This document shows, piece by piece, positions 1 to 12,100 of a DNA stretch of 64,000 bases. The stretch comes from Gonapodya prolifera JEL478 (lineage: Eukaryota; Monoblepharomycota; Monoblepharidomycetes; Monoblepharidales; Gonapodyaceae), in assembly GCA_001574975.1 (NCBI GenBank), contig KQ965749.1:296724-360723 (forward strand). Direction: 5' to 3'. The notes beneath the pieces are model-generated. The model was given only the letters and a program-made list of their open reading frames with translations, was not told the DNA's origin and did not search any database. Each line of letters opens with the position of its first letter. Positions within the stretch are counted from its first letter, which is position 1. A program made the position numbers and the translations under genes.

Positions 1-956
1 AACACCCAGATTCCCCCTTGCACGATGATGCGGACGACTACAGCACACTTATTGACGAAGCGACATTATCGGAACCAAGTGTTATTGGTGGTCGTGAACC
101 CAGTTATCCCAATGTTGGAACTTCGTCACTTCGAGGAGGATCGTTTTACCCACGATCGATACTGAACAGCACTCCCTCCCGGAAGCGGCTTTCCTTTCAC
201 GAACCCGAAGCGATTGCGGACCATGACATAATCGGTAGTCCCACATCCTTACGGGCTAATGGATCTCGTGGTCAAATTACAGCGCGTGTGAGACGATTTG
301 CATCTGGGGAGTCCAACAGCGGCGATTACGGATACTTGTCGTCTGGTGCGGAGGCCTCAGAGCCAAATACGCTACGGGCGGGACGACGCCAGAGTGGCAG
401 CGTTTCCAGGTCGGGATCAACGGTGAAGCGTTACTCATTTATCGCGGACAGGATGGTAAACATCGAACCAGGTGCTGATGCACCTCAAGTCACTGGCGTT
501 CCCTTCCCAAACATGGCTAGTCTGAAAACGCCTTACTATTTGAACTACGACCTCTCCAATTACGACCTCGAGCGAATCTATATCACCCTCGCTCTGTCCC
601 CGTACGTCAGCCCTTATCGCGCTCGCTCGTGGGACAATCTGCCTCCTATTCTCTTCATGGTTGGGCAGAAGGAGTCCGTCTACAACGATGTCATGAAGTG
701 CGTAAAGAAAGCACGGAAATCCATTGTTGCAGCGGAGGCGAGGGTCGGACTGGACGAGAAGGCAATGCGCCCGCGAGGATTCGGGCGCGTCGATGTTATG
801 GACCGGCCTCTTGGCGTGCACGTGTATTTGTTGCTTCCTGAGGTGCTCGTTCGGGGGAAAGGAATGGAGGGACTGAGGGATATCTCGAACTGGATCGATA
901 TGGTGTATCAGGAGAGAATTGGGGCGCTGGATTCGATGCAATTGGTAGCCGTTTGA
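1..956 (+). CDS. Alpha/beta hydrolase-like protein, copy 1, C-terminal part
   Basis: This is the 3' end of a gene that starts before the window; the frame is open from the first bases to the TGA at 954-956. The C-terminal part has the conserved block LSNYDLERIYITLALSPYVS, then LPPILFMVGQ and PLGVHVYLLLPE, which copies 2 and 3 share almost residue for residue. In alpha/beta-hydrolase-3 (hormone-sensitive-lipase-like) enzymes this part holds the acidic residue and the histidine of the catalytic triad; YND and GVH are the likely equivalents here. A serine-rich, low-complexity insert fills roughly the first 140 visible residues. The nucleophile region lies outside the window, so activity cannot be judged. 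Substrate is unknown; the family includes lipases and esterases. Confidence 0.75.
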   Translation, partial: HPDSPLHDDADDYSTLIDEATLSEPSVIGGREPSYPNVGTSSLRGGSFYPRSILNSTPSRKRLSFHEPEAIADHDIIGSPTSLRANGSRGQITARVRRFASGESNSGDYGYLSSGAEASEPNTLRAGRRQSGSVSRSGSTVKRYSFIADRMVNIEPGADAPQVTGVPFPNMASLKTPYYLNYDLSNYDLERIYITLALSPYVSPYRARSWDNLPPILFMVGQKESVYNDVMKCVKKARKSIVAAEARVGLDEKAMRPRGFGRVDVMDRPLGVHVYLLLPEVLVRGKGMEGLRDISNWIDMVYQERIGALDSMQLVAV

Positions 957-1451
957 AGGGAAGAAATACCCTTGGTTATTTGTTACGACGTGGATCGTGT
1001 CTCGAATATGCACTCAATGATACCAAGTAATAGGTACCCACAAGTAAATTTCTGTATAGTATTTGGCAATATTTCAAAACCCGTGTGGGACTCGCCGTCT
1101 TTTGCTATAGAAGCTTGTTAGCAAAGCGAGAAGGGTAGGTGAGATGTGGAAAAGGCAAATGTACCTTTTCTACCACCGTTTTAACAAGCCAGTTACCAAG
1201 TTAATTGCAAGAGGTGGGTGCCTTCCGGTGGAATACATATTTGTGCACGGACGCGCCGAACATTCATGCGGTACGGAAGCACGTGCCTTACCTCAACCCT
1301 ATTGGTATAACATCCAAGCCGCCGACCGAGAGGATAATTGCGCCAGAGGATAAAGTGGTGAGTCTTTCAGATTTCCGTGGCTGTGTCTCAGGAAGGGGCT
1401 CGAATTGAATGGGCCTTGCGCAGATACAATCCTGGCGTTTCAAAACGGCGC
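957..1451. other. Intergenic, hydrolase copies 1 and 2
   Basis: No convincing coding potential; short open frames do not resemble the neighbours. It should hold the terminator of copy 1 and the promoter of copy 2. Confidence 0.5.
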
Positions 1452-3973
1452 ATGACCTCCTCCTATTTGCCCCCGCTCAGCATGGCTTCCATCCTTTCAT
1501 CCACTATATCGCTGGTTTCTAACGCCATTCCGGGTACCGCCAAGGCGCTTCTGACGACGGAGGACGGGAAAAAGTGAGCATCGTCTCGTCGGCGTGATTC
1601 CTTTCCGCTGCCCTGGGAGACACGATGAAAACCGGATTTCACCAACGAATTCAATTGTGAATCCACTTTAGACCGAGTACTCCGGCGATTATCACCCAGG
1701 CTGGTGAGTTTGAAACCCCGCCATCGGTCGCATCGCCCCACCTTTTCGCCTAATCGCGCTTCTACACTTCGTATAGCTCTTACTATCCCTAAAACTGTTA
1801 TGGGAAGGCTCAGTGGCACCTCTCTCAATCCTCAATGTATGACGCGGTGATTTCATCCGGCCAACACCTTCGAATCACATGCGTCGCCTTAATGATAGGG
1901 TCCTTCCCCGAAGAGGTCGTATTCAATGCTATGCAAGTAGTCGCCACCCATTCGGATACTGCGAACGCTTCGGCGCGGCTGTTTCTGCCGAGAATACTCG
2001 ACCTCCAAGCGCTTGCCTGTGTTGAGCCCATCGAACCCGCCACGGCGACCACGTGGTACGACGGAGGAGAAGTCAAGGGATACTGGATTGGGAAGCCCGT
2101 CGACCCTGCTAAAGACATCGTCATGCTTTACATTCATGGAGGATCTTTCATCGGAGGTCACCCACTCCAATGCTGCCATGCGCTTGCAGACCTCATCCGT
2201 ATCATGGCGAAAGAGAAGAATCTCAATGCTAGAGTCTTCGCCGTTGACTATCCGTTAGCTCCGGAGTCTCCCTATCCGGCAGGACTGGACGTGTGTGTTC
2301 GGGCGACAAAGTGGAAGTCTCTGACAATCGTATTGGTTCCAGTCGGTGATTCCGCGGGAGGTAACCTCGCTCTTGCGACAATCTTGAAGATTCGTGATTC
2401 AGGATCCACCCAGCACCTCCACAAAATCCTTGGATGTGTACCCATCTCTCCTTATGTTGACTTCCTCGGGCCTCGCCGTTCTGCAAATGAGTCCACCGAA
2501 AACACCAATCCTTTCCAAGTCGAAAAACCAACCGGAAGCGAGGCAAAGAAAGAAGATCGTTGGTCCGCTGGTGCAGATAACCTTCACCTAAACGCTGGTC
2601 GATGCGCCATTCGGTATTACCTTGGTACCAGGGGATTGAACTGGTACAGCTCCGCTGGTGGTTGGGTAAGCTACTAGGCATGAATCCTTATGTTGATTGG
2701 TCGCTGATCTAATATTCTGGTTATCGCGTGCAAGCCAAACCCCTGGGACAAGTCACAATGGGACTCGAACTGGCTCCGTGCTTGGGACACAATTTTGGGT
2801 ATCACGGGTGCCGAATCCATTTCGAGTGAAAGTGCGGGAGACCTTGCCGTCCATGGCACTGAGCCACGCCTTTCGCCAGAGCGGCTTTCACCGACGTCAC
2901 CACCATTTACCCATCGACGTTCTGTCTCCCAGTCACCGTCGCCGTTGGCGGTCGAATCCACTTTCCGCACTGGTCAAAGGATCACGATCCCCGAGCAGTA
3001 TCTCACTCCGACCAGATACTCTAGTGTTGGCATTCCTCGATCAGCCTCCAATCCTATGAATATCGCGGATAGTCCAGATGGATCGATCGACTCTCCTTTG
3101 CGAAGGCGCTCGCTCATGCAGCAGTCGGGAAGCAGAATCAGGAGTATTTCCACTTCCTCCAAATCCCGATCTCTCAGTCGATCGAGGAAGATATCCAGTG
3201 ACGATACCTTGATCACGCTGAAGCTCACCGATGAGCCTCTTGCGGAGTCGGAGTTTGAGACTGACGACGACAAGAATTCCGCCTCCGGATCCGACCATAG
3301 TTCTCCAAACACGGCAGTGTCATCGGTGATGACAAGTCCATTAATCGGTCGATCTGGAAAGCCCGTTAAGCGGTTTTCGTCTGTCGCCGACAGGATGGTC
3401 TTTGTGAAACCCAACGTGCAATCCGGTGTCCCGTTTCCCGGCCTTTCAACTCTCAAGACACCCTACTACCTCAACCCAGAACTTTCAAACTACGACCTGG
3501 AGCGCATTTATATCACACTTGCACTCTCGCCATACGTCAGTCCATCCAGAGCATACACTTTCGACAATCTCCCGGCCATGCTCTTTGTTGTTGGCCAAGG
3601 CGAAGCAGTTTACGATGACGTTATGAAATGCGTCGACAAAGCGAGGAAAAGCATTATTTCTGCGGAGAGAAAGCTAACGGCTGGAGAAATCGCAGGAAGA
3701 CCCCGCACCTTTGGGCGCGTGGATGTGATGGAGCGTCCCCTAGGCGAGCACACATATCTTCTGCTGCCCGAGGCCCTCGTTGGAGGCAAAGGAATGGATG
3801 GGCTTCGGGATATAGCCACTTGGATTGACCGGATGGTCAAGGAGAAGATTGAGTGGCCCACCCGGGTTCATGTTTTCAGAGCAACCAAGGCAAGCCCTGC
3901 CTTACGTCTTGATACTGGGAAGGGGAAAGGAGCCAGTAGGGAGCACTCTCAGGAGAGGTATCCCGTTTTCTGA
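1452..3973 (+). CDS. Alpha/beta hydrolase-3 (HSL-like) protein, copy 2
   Basis: The only complete member of the tandem trio. The start ATG at 1452 opens MTSSYLPPLSM and a hydrophobic N-terminus. Short introns are visible at about 1574-1671, 1704-1774, 1838-1908 and 2668-2738, the last ending at ...GCAAG before the PNPWDKSQW block. The oxyanion-hole motif HGGS is near 2138 and the nucleophile elbow GDSAGG near 2346. The C-terminal acidic and His regions match copy 1. A Ser/Arg-rich insert of about 190 residues separates the core from the C-terminal catalytic segment. Compared with copy 3, about 15 residues are missing just before GDSAGG, so this model may contain a deletion or a mis-split exon. 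Probably a lipase/esterase-type hydrolase; substrate unknown. Confidence 0.75.
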
Positions 3974-4564
3974 AGTGTTGGAGTATTCCTGGTGATACCG
4001 AGCTTGGATTCAAAAGGACCTTAATGTGTAACTATCTTTATCTGCAGATTACCTAGAGTTTGCGCTTTGCATTTTCAGTATGAGACTTATAGCAGTGACT
4101 CAATAAATATTTTGTACCCATCAAATTATTGAAGTGGCAGTATCATTGGAGTGGCAGAATCACGTGAATTGAAGAGGCACCACCACTCTCGACCGCACCA
4201 ATGGCTTCCATATTATCCTGGTCAGTATCTGCTCTCTCGAGACTCGTGCCCAGTTCTATAAAAACCCTCGTGGTCCCAGAGGAAAACGAGCGGTAGGAAG
4301 GGTCCCTTCATCCGCTCTACATTTCGCCCAAACGAGCAATCCACGCTAGGCCTCGTCCCACGGCCCTCATCGCGCAAACTGGTATGGCATGGTCGATCGA
4401 GCGCGCTGTCTGACTTCTGTCAAAGACATCTCTTTCCACATCGCTTGTAGCTCTGTCAATCCCGAAGACCATATTCGATCGCTTCACGGGATCGTCCGCA
4501 TGCCCGCAATGTAAACAACTTCATTTCGTGTCGAAGAAGACCATCGCTTAAATCTTTCGTGTTT
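3974..4564. other. Intergenic, hydrolase copies 2 and 3
   Basis: No intact reading frame. A TATA-like stretch (TATAAAAACC, about 4257-4266) and degraded sequence that may be remnants of the promoter and first exons of copy 3. Nothing else recognised. Confidence 0.4.
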
Positions 4565-6345
4565 TAGGGGCTCTACATGAAGAGGTCATGTTCCACGCTT
4601 TCGCTTTGTTGCAAGCAATTCGGATGGTGCGAAGCCACTCCTTCGCTCTATCGGGCCACGCTTGATTCGACTTCAGTCCCTTCTCTGCTGAGCGAATAGA
4701 GCCGGTAGAAGCGCGGGACATTTCCGGTGGTCTCGTGAAGGGGTATTGGATTGGCAGCCCTGTGAATTACACAACAGAAGTCACGATACTCTACATTCAC
4801 AGTGGCGCATTTGTTGCTGGACATCCTGTACAGTCATGCCACGGCCTTGCAGATCTTCTCCACGTGTTGTATCGGGAGAGGGGAATCATCGCACGAATCT
4901 TCCCGTTGCAGTATCCACTCGCACCCGAGCGCCCGTATCCGGCAGCCTTGGAAGCCAGTGTACGCGCCGTGCAATGGCTGATTGACAGTGTGGGAGCGCG
5001 GAAGCTTTTCCTGAGTGCGTGCAGTCAATCTTTTTCAAATTCAACCAAGTTCGTCTCCTAACACACCTGCTTTACTGCCAGTGGGAGACTGTGCCGGTGG
5101 AAACCTATCTCTGGCAAGTCTACTCTACATCCGAGACCACTTATCTCACTATCGTTACCTTCATAATATCCAAGGATGCGTCCCCATCTCACCGTTCGTG
5201 GACTTCCTTGGACCTCGTTCGCCCCCGAACTTTTCAGCGTCTAGTGAACCCTCTTCAGAACTCGATTCAAGCGATGAAAAGGTCTTTGGCTCGAATGCCG
5301 ACTTTCTTGGACTACCGACTGGCAGGGTTGCTGTTCGCTATTACCTGGGAACTAAGGCGAATGGCTGGTATGAGCGAGAAAGAGCATGGGTGAGTGGAAG
5401 ATCTCTAAGATTACATGTGGACTGACCACCCGTTTATGATGGATTTCATTTCAGCCGAACCTGTGGAACAAAACACAGGGGACGGAGGCTGGTTAAAAGC
5501 TTGGGACGGCATCCTTGGCATCGCACCAAGGACATCAGCAAGACGCAGCCCAATGTCGACTCCCGTTGTATCGGACAGAGATCCTACATCAGCATCGGAA
5601 AGTGATGTTGGCGCCATTGAAGTGCCGAAAAGCAGCCATTGCGGAAGCTCGGGTGAAGAAGCTAAGACGACTTTCAAAAGGATGAATCTGACATCAAACA
5701 AACAGTCATAAACAAAACGATATCCGATGTTGGTTTTGGAGACGTTGACATTTCCATGAAGGATCTCGATGACGTGCAGTCAGATACCGATTCGGTCATA
5801 TCAACTGACTCGGGAAAGTCCATGATATCGTCGTGGCAGCGACGCTACCCACTCGTGTCGGAGCGGGGAGGACTTTCGTTGGTCGCTGAGTTAGCCACAC
5901 AGCAATTCTCTGGGGTACCGTTCCCGGATTTGGAAAATGTTGACAAACCGTACCACACAAATCGAGAACTCTCTTCTTACGATCTTGAGCGTATCTATCT
6001 CATGCTCGCTTTAACTCCGTATGTTTCACCATATCGGGCGCAATCCTTCGATAATTTGCCACCGCTGCTATTCGTCGCCGGACAAAGGGAGCTTCTTTAA
6101 GGAGATATCGTGAAGTGTGTCCGTAAGGCACGACGAAGTGTTGCTTGGCGGAAATGAAGCTCTCGGACGCGGCGCGTGTGGGAAGGCCCAGAGGCGTTGG
6201 AAGAGTGGATTTTATTGAAGAGCCCTTAGGCGAGCACGTGTACCTGCTGCTACCCGGGACACTCGTGGGTGGCAAGGGGATGACAGGATTGAAATACATT
6301 GCAGGATGGATAGCTGATGTACTGCATGAGAGGAAGATGCCTTGA
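4565..6345 (+). pseudogene. Alpha/beta hydrolase, copy 3, decayed
   Basis: Collinear with copy 2 over its whole length but broken. Around 4640-4710 the frame must shift to stay aligned, with a TGA at 4663-4665 in the downstream frame. The oxyanion motif is HSGA instead of HGGS. The nucleophile elbow reads GDCAGG instead of GDSAGG, so the catalytic serine is cysteine. After the intron ending near 5455 the PNLWNKTQ block runs into TAA unless the frame shifts. A nonsense TAA lies at 6098-6100, where copies 1 and 2 have tyrosine in the VYND/VYDD context, and another frameshift sits near 6143. The rest still reads GEHVYLLLPGTLVGGKGM. The combined lesions argue for a pseudogene rather than sequencing error. 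Confidence 0.8.
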
Positions 6346-6768
6346 GCTTTCGGTGCGATTGGTTTGGATGAAGACACTTAGGAAGGTCGTGTGATGGGAG
6401 AGTTGGAAGGCGCGCTGATGGCGGATTTGCGTTTTTTTTTTCCCCCACTTGAAGTGAATTTGGAGATATAATTGCTGTACTCGGTTCACAAATTGCAAAA
6501 TAATTGATGATCGAAAGAAACACAAAGTGATATATTTGAAATGTTTACAGATCAGATGACATTCTATGATATCTATGTGAAAATAGGCTGCACAAATGAC
6601 TCCGCTTCATACGGGTACTTGTTGCGACGATAGTTACAGAGTACACATAATGCTAAGTTCTCTCGCACAGATAAGCTATTTACAGTTTTTTCGGATGATG
6701 CATAAGTTGATGTTATGTTGCAAAAGGATGTTGCTGTTCGTCCGTCCCCAAATTACACGTCCGTGCTG
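6346..6768. other. Intergenic, AT-rich
   Basis: Between the end of hydrolase copy 3 and the stop of the convergent cyclin gene. Contains a T-run at about 6430-6440 and no recognisable coding sequence; probably the terminator region. Confidence 0.45.
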
Positions 6769-7725
6769 TCACACACTACCGTCGATTTCCAATCGCCACC
6801 AGGCTGATAGCTCTCTAGTAGAGCGTACAGCTGCTCGAGCGTCGTACTCGTCTTCATCCTCCCACAGACGCTCCTCCATCACGGCACTCGCTTCCGCTAC
6901 CCAAGTGGTCCACTCATTCTGCGGGATCAGCAAAGAATGGTCCAATCCTAGCAAAAATTCTCTCTCCATTATGTTCAGTTCCAGTAATGGCACCGAAGAT
7001 GCGAGGGACCAGAACGACGAAGTGTAGGAACCATCGAGATCTAATGATGTGCCAGTACGGTTGATCATACATTATCAGTTTGGAGTATCAAGACGGCTCG
7101 CGACGCGACTCCGCTCACCGTTTGCATCTCCGCCCCACATTTTCGTGGAAAGAAGAAGACCAACGACAACAAGTCGGCTCTCAAAACCGGTCCTTCCAAC
7201 CAACCCCACGCCAAATCTTTGCCGGACTTTTCGAACATAGTAAAGTGCGGCGAGTATTTGAGGTAACGGAATAGTAAGCGACGCAAAAAGTCTGGTGCAG
7301 ATGGAAGAGATAGTTCTGATAATCTAATCGAGGAATGGGTTGCAAAGAATAGAAACTCACCGTGTGAGATACCGTCTGAAGTTCAGCGAAGAACGTACAG
7401 ATGGAAGTGCAGGGTAGTGTGGGTCCCATAAACGGTAGAACAGAGCTGCGACTAACGAGGATATGACATCCGGGCTTGGGCGTTTTGGACGACCTGAGAT
7501 GAGGTTGAGATTCCCGAGTGATTTGGAAACGGGGTGCCTAGGATCTCGGGAATCACACGATTCATCCCGTTTCAGTTGTGGTGTTATTGATTTTGGAGGA
7601 GTTGGATATCGCTTTTCGTCCAATGATGCGTCGTTGGATTTAGGAGTTTCTGTTGGGCTAGACGCAGCGATCCCATCAATGGTCGGTATTCTATCCTGCA
7701 AATCCGGGGTTCGGAGAAATCGCAT
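6769..7725 (-). CDS. PHO80/PCL-like cyclin
   Basis: Three exons on the minus strand (about 7725-7361, 7291-7119, 7040-6769) sum to 810 nt, an uninterrupted 269-residue protein. The N-terminal third is Ser/Pro-rich. A cyclin box follows: LVAALFYRLWDPHYP, then LFASLTIPLPQILAALYYV, then ESRLVVVGLLLSTKMWGGDA, and after the last intron ELNIMEREFLLGLDHSLLI followed by W-x-x-W-like spacing. This order (helix 1, an Arg-x-Leu helix, then the LExxFL helix) is typical of fungal PHO80/PCL cyclins, which activate Pho85-type cyclin-dependent kinases. An upstream in-frame start lies near 7824; 7725 was chosen because it is an ATG close to the first conserved segment. The partner kinase is not in the window. 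Confidence 0.8.
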
Positions 7726-8193
7726 GCTTGAAATCGACGCGAGGTGGGTCAAGGTAAGGTAGGTGGGTTGTTGATAGGTAAGATTCGGTTCTCGAGATGC
7801 AGCACACAGCGAGCTTGCCACCACGAATCAGTCGCAAGAAACACTGTGACTGGGCGAGAAGCACGATATGATTCGCGCCCTGAAGTTTTCTCTCATGACT
7901 GTGCCACATTTCCATTAACTCCCTCGCCCTGAACCACGACCCGACGATGCACTGCCGTCGATTCTTCTTCTCTATTTATCGTACGTTAGAAAAGACGTTG
8001 GCTTGATACAGAGGGTTCCTTTCAAGCAATCGATTTCTTTCAAAACGTCATCACAGTCACTTATTCCTGGGAAGCTCCAGGGAATACTATATATGCTCTT
8101 GGTCTGGGTTGGGTAAGTTTTGGTTGGACTCGTGCAAGAATGATACCAAGCTGTGCACTTCCACTTGAAATTCTTGTCCGCACAAACTGCACC
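7726..8193. promoter_or_regulatory. Divergent intergenic promoter region
   Basis: About 470 bp separate the starts of the minus-strand cyclin and the plus-strand ANCHR-like gene, so both promoters must lie here. Candidate TATA-like sequences are TCTATTTATC near 7970 and ATACTATATATG near 8086. No operator-like repeat was seen. Confidence 0.4.
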
Positions 8194-9094
8194 ATGGACC
8201 CGGATCTCGCAGAACGACTAAAGCGGCTTCGTGGCGACCCAAAACCAAGCCCATCTCAGAGCGAGCTCTTCGCAAAGCTCAACGAACTTCGAGAGTCTTC
8301 AACCCCAAACTCACTTCAACCGTTTTGTTGTCCTATTCTGTCGGATGAATTGGGAACCAGCCATTTTACACACATCGGAGATGAGCTTCTGAAGAATGAA
8401 GTTGATATCTCTGTTCGTCGTCCGATCGCGTTTCGTTGATGTTCCGTAGCAAACATAGATCCTGAGAGGCGTTTTGACAGCGAATGGGAACAGAACGGGC
8501 AATACACTGAGCGCCCTTCCGTTTGCACACGCTCCATCAAGCTCAGTCGACCCTCTGGAATATGTAGGACTCAACATCAGCGACTCAGGAGTTGACGACC
8601 TTCTTTCTTCGGTAATGGATGAGGTAAATCCGGACTGTAGACACGCGTCTCAGGCAGCAATAGAGGAGAGGGATCTCATTCAATGGAAGAGCTTTGAAAG
8701 GAGCCTCTTACGTTCCAAACTCCCACTGATCCAAACACCAAACACCAGCACCAATTCTGCCAAAAGGGACTTGAAGCCCAATCTTGCAAACCTTCCACCG
8801 CCTCTCTCAATATCACTCAGTGACTTTTTTCCAAATCTTGGAACAGAAGAATCAAAAGACGTCAGGAATGATTTGGAACTATGGTGCCGTCAGTGCTAAG
8901 CTGCAATTCCAATGAACGAGCGCATTTAACGGAAATATTTCACCTCCCTAGGTAACTGCAATGAGGACGCTGCTATCCGATGTGTCAAGTGCAAGGACAA
9001 TCCTTTCTGCCAACGCTGCTTCAAAGAAACGCATTCAGATGACCTCGACTTTCAAAAGCATTGCGTTCGCTCCGTCAAAAGACTCAAACATTGA
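8194..9094 (+). CDS. ANCHR/ZFYVE19-like B-box zinc-finger protein
   Basis: The ATG at 8194 opens MDPDLAERLKRLRGDPKPS, a short helical motif like the MIM-type N-terminus of ANCHR proteins. A middle exon from about 8481 gives a disordered segment. After an intron (GTCAGT at about 8888 to CCCTAG at 8951) the last exon reads WCRNCNEDAAIRC, then VKCKDNPFCQRCFKETH, ending KHCVRSVKRLKH and TGA at 9092-9094. The Cys/His spacing is a B-box-type zinc finger, as in the C-terminus of ZFYVE19/ANCHR, an abscission (NoCut) checkpoint regulator that acts with Vps4/ESCRT-III. No FYVE domain is seen. The first intron's donor is not clear by eye; length would be near 230 residues. Confidence 0.65.
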
Positions 9095-9171
9095 GGTTGA
9101 ACAACAACACGCACGTCGTGACTGTGGAAGTCAGTCTGAGTCTCACAGACAACTTTATGTAAAGGGTGTCA

Positions 9172-12100
9172 TTCTTGAACATTCTGCATTGACGATGGAA
9201 TTGTCAGGGTGTTATATCATAGTAAATAGTTTGTCAATAGTATTGTATGTACAGCATTCATTGTACAATATGTCCATATTTTGCTTCCAAGCCAATTGGA
9301 AGGATGCCCACAACAGTGCATTTCAAATTTAATTCTCAATTTGTACTTGAATGACAACTTCTGGGGCAACATTTGCACTTTGAGTTCCCATAATTTGCAT
9401 GCTTTGATTGTACTTGACTGACAACTACAGGCCTTGACTTCCCAATGAGCTGTGAGCTGTACCCGCTTCCAGACCCAACTATCTTCACTTTCCAACTCAT
9501 CTCTCACCTTATTTGGCAGGCCCCTGCTGGTCCCCTTCCAAACAACCAGAATCCAAGAAGAAGAACTTTTTGAAATCCTCATAATGCAGGGATGGCCAAA
9601 CTAGTGATGTTCCAGACAGTCTTCAAAGTGATCTCTTTATTAGTGTCTTGGATAACCATTTCACAGCTGATACATTTTCATTGAACTGGTCAAGCGACAA
9701 TTGAAGATGTATAGAAACTCCACCTGGATCAGTAACCATACAAGGCGCATGTGCATATCATTGCATTTAATTGTTTCTGAGTTCTCTTGGGCTTGAATTG
9801 ACAAAACAGGTTAACCCTCCTCATTGGAAAGTGTTTAAGGACTCAAATTGCAGTGATTGCAGTCTCACCCCACAAATCATAAAGCCTGAATGGCATCGCA
9901 ACAGAAGAATGTATATGCATAAAGTTCTGCTGAAAAGTGAGCCTGGGGGGCAAGGCAATCACTATTCTTTAGCGAACGTCAAGTGGCCGCAATATTACCA
10001 AGTACAGTGAATCACCGAGCTTTTGTATAACAATTGAAAGTTGAACTCACCACAGAAGTGTCTCCAAGTCCTGTCCAGTGAATTGGAGGAGGGTGGATGA
10101 CAAACAACTGGGCACCAGCAAAGCACAGTCAGTTGTACATGAAAGCAGCAATGAAAGGAAGGAAGGAAGGAAAGATGCTTTGTTGATGTCCTTTGGTTGT
10201 GCACTGGCCAAGGTTGGAAGCCCAACTTTCTTGCCAAATCTTTATTTTCCCTGTCTTTAACCTCCCCTCCCCATCTGTTGGGAGGAGATTGCCAAGTATG
10301 GAGTTCTCATTATGTGACATTCAATCCTGGGTAGGTGGGGGGAGGGGGGGGGGGGGGGNGGGGGGGGCAAGGGGAAAGTGTTGTGTCATACAGATGATAG
10401 ATCATCTCATCAAACCAGGCCTGGGGAATTGGACTTTATAAACTGAGTAAGCATCAAATAAAATGTGCATGGTACATTTTGAAACATAATGAACCTCCAA
10501 TTGCCATTTGTCACCTCCATGTCATTAATACTGTCAAAGGTTTATAAAGAAGATCAGGGACATACAAACTTCACTTCAATGTTACATCCCATACTGTAAT
10601 GCATTCTTTGTATGTAAATAAGAGAAAAGAGAGGATTCTGGTCTCAAACTGCTCATGTGACAAAAGTGTGCAATAAAGACAGCAAAGAGCTGATCAAATG
10701 CCTTGTTGTAGTGGCTAACTCCAATGCAAGGCTGAGTTTGTGACTGTGCTAGCCAAAAAATTCCAAATCACCCGGTTTTCCTTTTGTGTCATCCAAAATT
10801 GACCTTTGATTTTCTTTGGACACACACACACAAGGTCTTGAAACCTGCTCATGGTTGTCTGCAGCATCTCTTTGGCAATGTACATGGTGTGTGAAGTCAT
10901 TTTTGTTGATGTCGCACTCATGTCATCACGTTTGCTGACTGCCATTGCTCTGATCCAACAGCTCCCCACAGTGCCCAACCAGTCTATTCATGCACAAAGG
11001 TCACATTTGCAGTGTTTCTATTGGTTTCACTACCTGGTGAGTGAGATGCCTTTGACTTTTGTTCTTTTCACCTCGAACTCAGTATCTTCCCTTTCACTTC
11101 CTTGTACACTCCACTCCACTCCACTCTACTACTTTCATCACTTGTGTTACCATACATCAACTTGCCATTCTGGTGCTTTCTCTGGTCCAGACTTCTTGCA
11201 TCCCTCCTCCATCAAGTGATGTGACCCTCCCCCTTTCTTGTCTGCCCCCTCAAAGTCCCAATACAACATTTACTGCCCCCCACTTCCTCCAGTTGCTCTG
11301 CTAAGACCCCTTGCCTTAAAAACTTGATGTGTTCTCCAGGTGACAACCCATGGCACTTGCTGGACCACAGCTACCATCTGTTTTGGTATGACTGATTGAC
11401 ACTATGTTGATTGGGTGGTTGTAGAACCAGATGTTGATTTGATATTTGCTGGTTCTCAGGCTCATCAGGGGTTACAATGTGGTCCAGAAAACTCTGTTGT
11501 GAGTCTTCTCCCATTTGTACTTCAAAGGTCTTCTTTTTTAATTTTCTTTTGTCTCCTTTTCTGCAGGGTCACTCTTCTCCTGTCTCTCTAGTCTCTCCTG
11601 TCCCTCCTGTGTTTCAAACTCTTTGCTCTACCATCAACAATGCTGTCCTCCCCCTTGTAGAACCTGTCCCTACTCCCATCCCCAAAGTCCCCACTCCCAT
11701 CCTCAAAGTCCCCACTTGCCTCTCTGCACAGGAGCATTGTGCTTGTGTGGGAGCTTTGAGAGCTCCAGGATATCTCCAAGATATGGCTCAAGCATTACTG
11801 GTATAAGCAGCAACAGGAGGGGTTGGATAACAAATTTGCTGTAATCTTCTGGAGCCACAAATGGCAGAAATGTCAAGCCAAAAATGTGAGAAATGGAGCA
11901 CAAATGACTTGCAATGTTTGGGATTATTTAGTGAGCTTGGGTCTTTGCATCCAGGCTTTGCCACTACTCAGAAGCAGCCACGCCCGCATAGACATGCATG
12001 CAGGTGTGTCCATGCTCATCCTGCCCTGCAGCCACTGGCCAAAGGGCAGCAATGTCACCCTTGACAACACAACATGCTTGGCATGTGGGAGGATGGGTGA

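Noticed and set aside
4735-6345. Copy 3 as an active hydrolase
   Set aside because: Nucleophile Ser replaced by Cys, a nonsense codon and several frameshifts.
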